Positions 7,115-14,712 of a stretch of DNA of 21,735 nt are shown here, piece by piece; position 1 is the first letter of the stretch, and every line of letters begins with the position of its first letter. The stretch is from positions 1 through 21,735 of the forward strand of contig CBDBGT010000002.1 of NCBI GenBank assembly GCA_965205365.1. The letters run 5' to 3'. Below the pieces are notes generated by a model. That model was not told where the DNA came from, did no database searches, and saw only the letters and a program-made list of their open reading frames with translations. The stretch is from JALZUR01 sp965205365. Lineage in GTDB: Bacteria > Bdellovibrionota > Bdellovibrionia > Bdellovibrionales > UBA1609. The position numbers were made by a program, and so were the translations under genes.

Positions 7115-8512
7115 ATGACAAAAATAGCTTCATTAATTTTCATAACATTTTTAGCATTTACTGCTTCAACACAGGCAAAAACTTGTATTAGTCATCATGA
7201 TTTAACAGAAATTTCAAAAACTTACTCTCAAATTAAAAAATTTATTAAGAGTAATAAGCGTCAGTATTGTGAAAAGTATCTTGGAAAAGAATGGCACAGT
7301 ATAATTAGCTCTTTTTTAATTTTAAAAAATATTCAACCTAATGAGCCTAAAACAGATGAAGCAGATGCTTTTACATATAAAGCAATTCATGAAAACAATT
7401 GGTGGAATTATGTTACAGCTAGAATAAAAAAAATCAAAATTCAAACCACCAATACACTAAGGTGCTCAAATGGACTTCTCGTTTACGTTCTACCCTCATT
7501 GAAAAAAAACACTCTTTATGTTTGCCCCCCTTTTTTTAAAAACACTGTTTTTGAAGAAACAGCCAGCCTTATACTCCATGAAGCAAGACATTTTGATGGC
7601 TACTTACACACCACCTGTACGCGAGGAAGCGAAATAGGCTTATCTAATGGTTGTGACCAAAAAATCACAGATAAAGGCTCTTATGCTGTTAATGTTCAAG
7701 GACTAGTTGGCCTTGCAAAATCAAGCCAAACTGAAACCACTAAAAAACCATTTTTACAAGCACAAGCTATTTACATGGCATTTAATAAGTTTAATACTCT
7801 TCCAAAGTTAAGAATAATGAACTCTATTTACCTAAGCAACAATAAAAGCGAAGTTTATAAATGGACTCCTGGACATGGCGCTAGCCTTATTAGCATACTT
7901 AATGAACCTGCCAAAGTTCTTAACAGCTTTAACAATCTAACAATTTACCCTCTAAACCCATCAATTGATGCCTACAGAACTGATAAAACTTTAACAACTA
8001 AGACTGAAAACATAGGAAGTTTTGGAGTTTACTACAATAGTCATCAGGCCTCTAAGAGAGTAGAATTTAATAGTATTTCTTACTTAGGATCTAAAGCAAT
8101 TTTAAAAAATAATAAGCTTATTATGCTTTGCAATAACAGCAAATTATTTGAAGAAAGCCTTGATAAAACAAGAGGTTTTAAACGAATTATCAGCTTTTCA
8201 AAGGACGAACTTGATAGTCAACGGTCTTCTCTACTTGTGGATAAAAACGGAAACCTTGTCTCTTTTAAATGCGCTGCTTTAGGCTCACAACAAATTAATT
8301 TTAGCAATACTAGACTCAAACTTAAAGGTGAAGCAAAAAACATAATCACAAGCTTTGGCCTAAATGGAGTACAGTACGCAGTATTAGAAAACGGAGCACT
8401 AGTCAGTCTTTTATTAAACGATTCTACTTTTACAGTTGAAAATCTTAAAATACCCATTAGAAATCAAGACTGGATCAGTGCTACTCCTATGAGCATACCT
8501 GAGGTATTTTAA
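7115..8512 (+). CDS. Secreted protein with HExxH motif, putative zinc metallopeptidase
   Basis: This 465-residue protein has a clear signal peptide: TKIASLIFITFLAFTASTQA with likely cleavage after Ala21. Residues 151-165 read SLILHEARHFDGYLH. HEARH (His155, Glu156, His159) in a hydrophobic helix is the gluzincin-type HExxH zinc-binding and catalytic motif. A Cys-containing segment follows (TTCTRG, SNGCD), and several Cys elsewhere suggest disulfides in the periplasm or outside. The C-terminal 250 residues, rich in Asn, Lys and short beta-like stretches, match no family I recognise. It sits first in a two-gene unit behind a strong promoter and abuts the next start. The Shine-Dalgarno before ATG 7115 is poor. 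Peptidase activity is inferred from the motif alone; cell-wall or protein substrates are equally possible. Confidence 0.65.
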   Translation: MTKIASLIFITFLAFTASTQAKTCISHHDLTEISKTYSQIKKFIKSNKRQYCEKYLGKEWHSIISSFLILKNIQPNEPKTDEADAFTYKAIHENNWWNYVTARIKKIKIQTTNTLRCSNGLLVYVLPSLKKNTLYVCPPFFKNTVFEETASLILHEARHFDGYLHTTCTRGSEIGLSNGCDQKITDKGSYAVNVQGLVGLAKSSQTETTKKPFLQAQAIYMAFNKFNTLPKLRIMNSIYLSNNKSEVYKWTPGHGASLISILNEPAKVLNSFNNLTIYPLNPSIDAYRTDKTLTTKTENIGSFGVYYNSHQASKRVEFNSISYLGSKAILKNNKLIMLCNNSKLFEESLDKTRGFKRIISFSKDELDSQRSSLLVDKNGNLVSFKCAALGSQQINFSNTRLKLKGEAKNIITSFGLNGVQYAVLENGALVSLLLNDSTFTVENLKIPIRNQDWISATPMSIPEVF

Positions 8513-9145
8513 TTGAATAAGCTTCTTAAATTATTAACCACTCACAAAACACTAATATTTTTATTAGGAGTCGTGCTTTTTTCTTTTCTATACTTTTTTT
8601 ACATAAAAAATAAAGCTTTTAAATACACAAACCCTGTTACAGATGTTCAACTTAAAAATAAGCTAGAGCAAAATAAAAAAATAAGAAATAGCCATAATAA
8701 GCACTTAAATAAAGATCGTAGCAGAGCTCATTCTAAACCAAAGAAGTTAAACAATGAGAACGCTAAAAGCCTTAAATTTTCTTATAAAGATGAGATTCAA
8801 AAAGTTAAAAATTTATCTAAAAACTTTCCCCAGTCAAAAGCCAATCTTTTAACTTTAATAAATAGAACTGATCCTTTTAAAGAAAAAAATAAAGCTCCAA
8901 AACCACACACTATGGATGCACTCACTCAAAGAAGAATAGGAGCAATAAAAGTTTTTGCCTTAAACACACTGGTTACCAAAGAAACCAATAATAACACCCT
9001 AAAAAAAGATCTTATCTTTATTTTAAATAATGCTCAAGATCCGACCATTACACATATTGCTCAAGCTTTACTAGAATCTAACCAATTAGGATGGTCTTAT
9101 TTTGATAATTTCACCAATGCCATCTCCATTGAAATGCCAGAATAA
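8513..9145 (+). CDS. Membrane-anchored hypothetical protein
   Basis: This 210-residue protein starts at TTG 8513, directly after the stop of the HExxH gene. gagg at 8501-8504 gives an 8-nt spacing, so a TTG start is well supported and the two genes are translated together. One N-terminal membrane helix (about 13-31, TLIFLLGVVLFSFLYFFYI) is followed by a Lys/Asn-rich linker, about 35-80. A helical C-terminal part reads RRIGAIKVFALNTLV, then ITHIAQALLES, and resembles short HEAT-like helices. It has no enzyme motif and I do not recognise a family. Its place suggests it works with, or docks, the secreted HExxH protein. Confidence 0.6.
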   Translation: MNKLLKLLTTHKTLIFLLGVVLFSFLYFFYIKNKAFKYTNPVTDVQLKNKLEQNKKIRNSHNKHLNKDRSRAHSKPKKLNNENAKSLKFSYKDEIQKVKNLSKNFPQSKANLLTLINRTDPFKEKNKAPKPHTMDALTQRRIGAIKVFALNTLVTKETNNNTLKKDLIFILNNAQDPTITHIAQALLESNQLGWSYFDNFTNAISIEMPE

Positions 9146-9163
9146 AAAAACTTTAAGCTCATT

Positions 9164-9193
9164 TTGTCATTTAACTCTCAACTCCATTTAAAT
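9164..9193 (+). promoter_or_regulatory. Possible promoter for feoAB
   Basis: TTGTCA (9164-9169), an 18-bp spacer and TTAAAT (9188-9193) form an acceptable pair. A second -10-like TATACT at 9227-9232 lacks a good -35. I see no convincing Fur box. Confidence 0.3.
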
Positions 9194-9261
9194 AACAACT
9201 TAGTATTACTTTTTTTTCCTCATTCATATACTCTATGCTATACAGCTACTAAGAGGTTATC

Positions 9262-9489
9262 ATGAATTTATGGGATTTAAGAGTAAGCGACACTGCTATT
9301 ATTGATTCTGTTTCCACAAGTAAAAAGTCTAAGTTTTCAGGAGTTCTTAATGAATTTGGATTTAAAAAAAATGTAATGATTAAATGCCTTCATAAAACTA
9401 TTTTTAATGGACCTAGAGTTTATCAAATCGAACATATTACGTGCACTCTATGCATGCAAGGTGCTAAGCAAATTCTTGTCCATCAATAA
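9262..9489 (+). CDS. feoA: FeoA family ferrous iron transport accessory protein
   Basis: This small cytosolic protein of 75 residues has the layout of FeoA (an SH3-like barrel): an N-terminal MNLWDLRVSDTAIIDSV, a central LNEFGFKKNVMIKCL that stands for the family's LxxxGhxxG.xV core, and a final GAKQILVHQ. FeoA helps FeoB take up Fe(II). The identification leans on size, this pattern and the feoB gene six bases downstream; sequence match to classical FeoA is loose, and a Cys pair (CTLC) near the end is unusual. gagg at 9252-9255 before ATG 9262 is a good Shine-Dalgarno. Confidence 0.75.
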   Translation: MNLWDLRVSDTAIIDSVSTSKKSKFSGVLNEFGFKKNVMIKCLHKTIFNGPRVYQIEHITCTLCMQGAKQILVHQ

Positions 9490-9495
9490 TTTGCA

Positions 9496-11322
9496 ATGAA
9501 CACTACGCCAAAGACTCTTCAAAAAAAAATCTACCTTCTTGGCAATACTAATACAGGAAAAACATCTTTATACAACGCCCTAACAGGCTCTAATAATAAA
9601 GTTGCTAATTACCATGGGGCCACAACTAAACTTTCAAGGTGTAAACTTAAAGAACACCCTGAATTAATACTTTATGATTTACCTGGAACATACTCAATTG
9701 TTGGAAGCTCTAAAGATGAAAGCCTCACAATTGAAACTCTCAAAAATGCAGAAAGTAACTCATGCTCAATATTTGTATTAGATGGAGTCAATCTAAAACA
9801 CCACCTTTTAAACCTACAAGCATTTCTTGCAAATTTCAATACTCTTAACCAACATATCATTATAGCCGTTAATATGATTGATGAAGTTAGGCAAAACAAT
9901 ATTAAAATCAACTTTAAAAAAATAGAAGACCTCCTTAACGTTCCTGTTGTAGCAATTTCTACAAAAAAAAAAATAGATATAAAAACCCTTGAAAAAAGAC
10001 TTGTTGAAAATATCTTAAAACCCTCTACAAACTTATATAAACTTTCTAAAAAAATCCAAACCCTAGCTCTTGACGAGCTTATTAAACAAAAAACCACCTT
10101 AAGTGTTAAACGCATGTATATCCTTGATAAATATCTAATCTCTCCATTTTGGGGCACCTTGTTTTTTGTCTTTATCATGTCTGTCTTGTTTCAAGCTATT
10201 TTTAATGGGGCTGCCCCATTTATGAATCTTATTGAAAACATATTCATTTTTTTATCCACTCAAACATCCTCCTTTTTTGAAAATATTTATATAAAAAGTT
10301 TTATTGAAGACGCTTTTTATGGAGGGCTTGGCTCGTTTTTAGTATTCACCCCACAAATATTCTTTCTTACATTTATTATAAAAAACCTTGAGGAAACTGG
10401 ATATCTAGCAAGAGCTTCCATTATTTGCCACAAATTTTTAATGTTTTTTGGTTTATCCGGTGAAAGCTTCATCCCTATTCTAACAAGCCATGCTTGTGCA
10501 ATTCCAGGAATCTATGCAGCAAGACATATTCGATCTACTAAGATTAGAATATTAACAATACTCACTCTTCCCTTAACTCTCTGCTCTGCAAGACTTCCTG
10601 TCTACGCACTTCTTATAACACTCCTTGCTCCTAATAATATTTTTTTAGGAGGACTTATTGGAACAAGAGGCTTTATGCTATTTGGGCTATACATATTTGG
10701 AGTGTCTCTTACTCTTTTTGTAAGCCTAATACTGAATAAAACTACTTTTAAACCCTCAGAAAAACCATTTTTAGCATTAGAGCTTCCTAGATACCAAATA
10801 CCAAGCTTAAAAGTTTGTATACACGATGCTGCAATAACCACATATCATTTTATTAAAGATGCTGGCCTTATTATTTTTGGTGTAAATTGCTTTATTTGGG
10901 TTCTTGCAACATTTCCAAATGGTCCTCAAAATTTAAACACCTCCTATCTTAGTAAAATTGGAACAGCCATTCTTCCTGTAAGCCGACTACTTGGTTTAGA
11001 CTGGCCAGAAACCATTGCTCTTCTGACGTCTTTTCTTGCACGAGAAACCTTTGTAAGCACCCTTGGAACCTTATATGGAAGCGCCTCAGGTGATATCTCA
11101 GCCTTATCTGAGCTCATTCTTGAAAACACTAAACACTACTCAGTGGCCTCAACACTTAGCCTCATGGTCTTTTTCGCCATAGCCCTACAATGCATTTCAA
11201 CACTAGCTGTTTTAAGAAAAGAACTTCCTAATAAAAATTCTGTATATACCTTATTTGTGGGGTATTTAGTTTTTGCTTATGCTGCTAGCTTTATAACTTA
11301 TAGACTAGCACTTTTATTTTAA
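9496..11322 (+). CDS. feoB: FeoB ferrous iron transporter
   Basis: This 608-residue GTPase-coupled inner-membrane permease imports Fe(II). The cytosolic G domain comes first: P-loop GNTNTGKT at residues 16-23, DLPG at 61-64 and NMID at 126-129. The membrane part begins near 215 (SPFWGTLFFVFIMSVLF) and holds the Gate signatures LEETGYLARAS, GLSGESFIPIL and LPLTLCSARLPVY. In the usual GCNVPA motif the Gly and Asn are changed (HACAIPGI) but the Cys is kept. It is shorter than E. coli FeoB (773 residues), mainly through a compact G-domain linker and the C-terminus. It forms an operon with feoA; no feoC follows. Iron control is expected from the family, but no operator is visible. Confidence 0.93.
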   Translation: MNTTPKTLQKKIYLLGNTNTGKTSLYNALTGSNNKVANYHGATTKLSRCKLKEHPELILYDLPGTYSIVGSSKDESLTIETLKNAESNSCSIFVLDGVNLKHHLLNLQAFLANFNTLNQHIIIAVNMIDEVRQNNIKINFKKIEDLLNVPVVAISTKKKIDIKTLEKRLVENILKPSTNLYKLSKKIQTLALDELIKQKTTLSVKRMYILDKYLISPFWGTLFFVFIMSVLFQAIFNGAAPFMNLIENIFIFLSTQTSSFFENIYIKSFIEDAFYGGLGSFLVFTPQIFFLTFIIKNLEETGYLARASIICHKFLMFFGLSGESFIPILTSHACAIPGIYAARHIRSTKIRILTILTLPLTLCSARLPVYALLITLLAPNNIFLGGLIGTRGFMLFGLYIFGVSLTLFVSLILNKTTFKPSEKPFLALELPRYQIPSLKVCIHDAAITTYHFIKDAGLIIFGVNCFIWVLATFPNGPQNLNTSYLSKIGTAILPVSRLLGLDWPETIALLTSFLARETFVSTLGTLYGSASGDISALSELILENTKHYSVASTLSLMVFFAIALQCISTLAVLRKELPNKNSVYTLFVGYLVFAYAASFITYRLALLF

Positions 11323-11424
11323 ATCTGCCTATATATTATTTAAACGCCCAACAAGCTGCGTTCGCTAAACTTCAAAGTTTAAGGCTTCAAGCTAAAACTT
11401 TATGAAAAGTGGGTAACATGAGTT

Positions 11425-11495
11425 TATAAGAGTTCTTAATGTTAAACATCCCCTAGTTCACACCAAAAATAAGCCAGTAAATCCTCTATACTTTT
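11425..11495. repeat. 71-bp target-site duplication, left copy (IS1634-type element A)
   Basis: Seventy-one bases, from tataagagttcttaatg to cctctatactttt, are identical to 13362-13432. They abut the two ends of the element exactly, so this is its target duplication. The 11323-11424 stretch before it, after feoB, shows no gene and no clear terminator. Confidence 0.95.
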
Positions 11496-11554
11496 CCTGA
11501 CTTCGACACAACACGGCGCATAAAGCTAATAAAATCAAGCGCTTAGATTTTGCT

Positions 11555-11569
11555 GGGGTCACTACATTT
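11555..11569 (-). repeat. Subterminal motif of element A, 3' copy
   Basis: ggggtcactacattt is identical to 13265-13279 and in the same orientation. It starts 59 bp inside the left end and contains the transposase stop codon. The second IS1634-type element has the related ggggcactaca at the same 59-bp distance. Confidence 0.8.
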
Positions 11570-13220
11570 GCTCTTTAACTAGGCGAATACAGTCCTTTCT
11601 CTTAAGGTTTAAAACTTGGTAAATTTTCTTTAAAACAGGAGTAGTCTTAGATACAAGCTCATAAAATCGCCCCGTACTAGAGTCTTTTAAAACACTGTAC
11701 TCATCTCTATTTAACTCCTCTTTAAGATCTAAAAAACTAAACTCTAATTGGTTTTCCTTAATAAGCTTATTTACTCTACAAACAATTGCATATGCTAGAA
11801 AACAAATTCCAATATGAGCCTTAATCCTCTCAGACTTCCAATGAAAAATAGGTCGCATCTTTAAGTCTGTCTTATTTATTCTAAACGCTTGTTCTATTTT
11901 CCACAGCCCTCTATAACGCTCTAAAACTTCAGCTCCAGACTTGTCTTCAAGATTTGTAATGACACCATGAAAACCATCCCACTGAGCGTCTCTACTAATC
12001 TTACACTTATCAACCTCTACATCCCCCTTAAAAGACTTAAGGTACTTTTTCGTTCCATAATTAGTTATAAGGTCACTTGCTTTAAGTTTTCCATCTTTGG
12101 CTTTCTTTAAAAGACGAACAATTATCTTTTCCCGGTCAAATGCATCTTTATAAGCTCTTTTATTAGAATACCCAACAACAAGCCTTCTTTTCTTGTGCTC
12201 AAACTCTCTAACCCACTGCAGTTCATTGCTCACCACATGGGGTTTAAAGTTTTTATGACAGATTTCTTCTTTTAAATTCTTTGGTAAAGATTTTAACTTA
12301 GCCCCCACAATATAATGAATGTTTTCAGCTTCTAGTAAAACTAAGTTTGCCTCATTAAACATACCTCTATCAGCCACAAGGGTAACTTGATTTACATTAA
12401 AACGGGTTTTTAAGTTTTTAACTATCTCTATTAATGTGTTGCCCTCATAAGTGTTGCCAGGAAAAAGCTCATAAGTTACTGGGTGTCCCTGTGAGTTTGT
12501 AACCAAGGCGAGAACAACTTGAGTTTCTTTAAACTTAGCATCCTTACTAAAACCATTGGCTCTAAGTTCATCTGAAGTAAAGCTTTCAAAATATAGCGTT
12601 GTGACATCAAAGAACATAACGTCAACCTGGTCATTAAAAAGGTTTAGAGTGGAATTTAAGACTTTTGATTTTAGTCTTTCTTCATTTAGAAAAACCCTGT
12701 CCATCATACGGTATATCTTATGAAGAGGAAGGGGTTTTGAGAAAACTTTTTTTAAGCTATCTGCTGTTTTTCTTTTACTCTGCGGCCTAGAGATTCTTGC
12801 TAAAACACAATCTTGAAGAATAGAGTTCCACTCATCATCTTTTTTTGTGTTTTTTATGATATCGTTAAAGTTCATTTGATTATAAACTTTGCCTAAAACT
12901 GTGTGAATGCCTTGGTTAACACGATCTTGCTCAGATAGATTCTTTATATCCACTAGCTCTGGGTTTCTTGTGCTGGCTTTTTTTGTGCAAGTCGTGGAGT
13001 GCACAGTTTCTTCCATTCCAGGAAGGGCTGGGTTTCTTGTGTTTTTTAGCTCTATTATTAAGTCCTGTGCTGCTTTCTTAATAATGGCTATTTCTCTTGC
13101 ATCCTTGTGTTGTCCCAGAGTTCTAATGACTTTTTGAATAACTTTATTTTTTACTCGAGTAGATTCAACTATTCTAATTGAAACACTTCCGTTTGGTTTT
13201 TTTACTTCTCGAATAAACAT
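11562..13220 (-). CDS. IS1634-family transposase (element A)
   Basis: This 552-residue DDE transposase of the IS4-related IS1634/IS1549 type appears complete. The N-terminus MFIREVKKPNGSVSIRIVES is typical of the group. Catalytic residues fit Asp205 in VMFFDVTTLYFES, Asp284 in LVADRGMF and Glu443 in YRGLWKIEQAFR. Between the second Asp and the Glu lies the long insertion usual in this clade. The gene fills most of the element; the stop lies inside the subterminal motif. The start ATG 13220 has no strong Shine-Dalgarno. About half of its residues seem shared with the broken copy at 14713-16330, so the two are related but distinct elements. Confidence 0.93.
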   Translation of the reverse strand: MFIREVKKPNGSVSIRIVESTRVKNKVIQKVIRTLGQHKDAREIAIIKKAAQDLIIELKNTRNPALPGMEETVHSTTCTKKASTRNPELVDIKNLSEQDRVNQGIHTVLGKVYNQMNFNDIIKNTKKDDEWNSILQDCVLARISRPQSKRKTADSLKKVFSKPLPLHKIYRMMDRVFLNEERLKSKVLNSTLNLFNDQVDVMFFDVTTLYFESFTSDELRANGFSKDAKFKETQVVLALVTNSQGHPVTYELFPGNTYEGNTLIEIVKNLKTRFNVNQVTLVADRGMFNEANLVLLEAENIHYIVGAKLKSLPKNLKEEICHKNFKPHVVSNELQWVREFEHKKRRLVVGYSNKRAYKDAFDREKIIVRLLKKAKDGKLKASDLITNYGTKKYLKSFKGDVEVDKCKISRDAQWDGFHGVITNLEDKSGAEVLERYRGLWKIEQAFRINKTDLKMRPIFHWKSERIKAHIGICFLAYAIVCRVNKLIKENQLEFSFLDLKEELNRDEYSVLKDSSTGRFYELVSKTTPVLKKIYQVLNLKRKDCIRLVKEQM

Positions 13221-13264
13221 GGCTATTAAAATTACTAGCCTAAAAATACTTGTAAAGAAAAAAA

Positions 13265-13279
13265 AGGGGTCACTACATT
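13265..13279 (-). repeat. Subterminal motif of element A, 5' copy
   Basis: This is the second copy of ggggtcactacattt, 45 bp upstream of the transposase start and 82 bp inside the right end. On the coding strand it reads aaatgtagtgacccc. It could be a transposase-binding or regulatory site. Confidence 0.75.
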
Positions 13280-13361
13280 TCGAGTTTTAGACTTTTTAAC
13301 CTTCTCTGGTGCGTATATTTGAACTCAAGAGGGGCTTTTTAACAGGAGTGTCGAAGTCAGG

Positions 13362-13432
13362 TATAAGAGTTCTTAATGTTAAACATCCCCTAGTTCACAC
13401 CAAAAATAAGCCAGTAAATCCTCTATACTTTT
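13362..13432. repeat. 71-bp target-site duplication, right copy (element A)
   Basis: It is identical to 11425-11495 and abuts the right terminal inverted repeat. Confidence 0.95.
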
Positions 13433-13542
13433 AATAACATCAATCTGCCTAGTATTTGATCTTTTTAATGAGTCCACAGTCATAATGCAGAAATCTCTAT
13501 ACAGTATTTAAAAGAAACTCCTAATTTCTATTAGAGCGCAGC

Positions 13543-13571
13543 TTGTGGCAAAGCACCTATCTATATATTAT
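13543..13571 (+). promoter_or_regulatory. Candidate promoter for menB
   Basis: TTGTGG (13543-13548), a 17-bp spacer and TATTAT (13566-13571) lie about 40 bp upstream of the menB start. They lie outside element A, so menB probably keeps its own promoter. Confidence 0.45.
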
Positions 13572-13611
13572 CTAATGGCATACTTAACTTTAAAATTTTT
13601 TAGGACACATT

Positions 13612-14484
13612 ATGAGCAAAATTTTTAAACCCCAACTATGGGAACAAATAACAGACTTTAACTTTAAAGACATCACCTACCATAGAGCAAAAAACCAAGG
13701 CACTCTAAGAATTGCTTTTAACCGACCTGAAGTTAGAAATGCTTTTAGGCCTCAAACTGTAGATGAACTTTATAAAGCCTTAGAGCATGCTAAACAAACT
13801 TATGATGTTGGTAGTGTTATTATCACTGGAAATGGGCCTTCACCTAAAGACGGTGGCTGGGCTTTTTGCTCAGGAGGAGATCAGAGGGTTCGTGGCCAAT
13901 CTGGTTATGAGCATAATACAGGTAGCCCTGGAGGAAGGCTACATATACTAGAAATTCAAAGGCTTATTCGCTTTATGCCTAAAGTAGTTATTTGTGCAGT
14001 CCCTGGCTGGACTGTTGGAGGTGGACATTCTTTACACGTTGTCTGCGACCTTACTTTAGCAAGTAAAGAGCATGCTAGGTTTAAACAAACTGATGTAGAT
14101 GTGGCAAGTTTTGATGGTGGTTATGGATCCGCTTACTTAGCTAAAATAGTTGGACAGAAAAAAGCTCGCGAAATTTTCTTTTTGGGAAACAGTTACTCTG
14201 CTCAGGAAGCAATGCAAATGGGAATGGTAAATAAAGTTGTTACCCATGATAGCCTTGAAGATGAGTGCCTTCTTTGGGCCAAGAAAATAAATTCAAAATC
14301 CCCTACTGCAATTAGAATGGTAAAATTTGCACTAAACCTAACTGACGATGGAATGGTTGGGCAACAAATTTTTGCAGGTGAGGCCACACGCTTAGCTTAT
14401 GGAAGTGAAGAGGCTAAGGAAGGAAGGGATGCCTTTTTAGAAAAGCGCAATCAAAACTATTCAAAATTTCCATATCATTACTAA
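13612..14484 (+). CDS. menB: 1,4-dihydroxy-2-naphthoyl-CoA synthase
   Basis: This 290-residue crotonase-fold enzyme cyclises o-succinylbenzoyl-CoA to 1,4-dihydroxy-2-naphthoyl-CoA in menaquinone synthesis. Visible motifs are the oxyanion-hole segment WAFCSGGDQRVRG (residues 83-95), PGWTVGGGHSLHVVCDL (131-147), FKQTDVDVASFDGGYGSAYL (157-176) and the C-terminal KFPYHY. The SFDGGYGS block is the MenB hallmark. Asp161 stands where M. tuberculosis MenB has its catalytic Asp (Asp185) and E. coli has Gly, which points to the bicarbonate-independent type II. aggaca before ATG 13612 is a good Shine-Dalgarno. No other men gene is present; the gene stands alone between two IS1634-type elements, yet looks intact. 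Confidence 0.95.
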   Translation: MSKIFKPQLWEQITDFNFKDITYHRAKNQGTLRIAFNRPEVRNAFRPQTVDELYKALEHAKQTYDVGSVIITGNGPSPKDGGWAFCSGGDQRVRGQSGYEHNTGSPGGRLHILEIQRLIRFMPKVVICAVPGWTVGGGHSLHVVCDLTLASKEHARFKQTDVDVASFDGGYGSAYLAKIVGQKKAREIFFLGNSYSAQEAMQMGMVNKVVTHDSLEDECLLWAKKINSKSPTAIRMVKFALNLTDDGMVGQQIFAGEATRLAYGSEEAKEGRDAFLEKRNQNYSKFPYHY

Positions 14485-14601
14485 AAACCCTAGGTATACA
14501 AATAAAAAAATTTAATTTCTAATAAAATAAATTCTAATTTTATATTAAGAAATAAAATATAAATTTAATTTTTAAATTAAGGCAATAAATGTTAAGCATA
14601 A

Positions 14602-14632
14602 AAAAAATAAAAACTAGACGCCTTAGAATTCA
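14602..14632. repeat. 31-bp target-site duplication, left copy (IS1634-type element B)
   Basis: Thirty-one bases ending in actagacgccttagaattca are identical to 16504-16534 and abut both ends of element B. The stretch between menB and here is very AT-rich and without a gene. Confidence 0.93.
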
Positions 14633-14691
14633 CCTGACTTCGACATATTGAGCGATGGTATTGAGTGATTACAGGCTCTTAGGGAGTCCTT

Positions 14692-14707
14692 GGGGCACTA
14701 CAAATTT
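14692..14707 (-). repeat. Subterminal motif of element B, 3' copy
   Basis: ggggcactacaaattt starts 59 bp inside the left end, the same offset as in element A, and lies just downstream of the transposase stop. Confidence 0.75.
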
Positions 14708-14712
14708 AGACC

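Larger units (their letters stand above)
11496..13361 (-). mobile_element. IS1634-type insertion sequence A, apparently intact
   Basis: The element is 1866 bp with perfect 14-bp inverted repeats, cctgacttcgacac at 11496-11509 and its complement at 13348-13361, and one full transposase gene on the minus strand. A 71-bp identical direct repeat lies immediately outside both ends. IS1634 and its relative IS1549 are known for long target duplications of variable length. Intact gene, ends and duplication indicate recent insertion. Confidence 0.93.

Noticed and set aside
9146..9261. Fur box upstream of feoA
   Set aside because: No stretch resembles the GATAATGATAATCATTATC pattern well enough.
9672..10178. 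Long antisense frame inside feoB
   Set aside because: Lies fully within a well-supported gene, with no motif or start signal.
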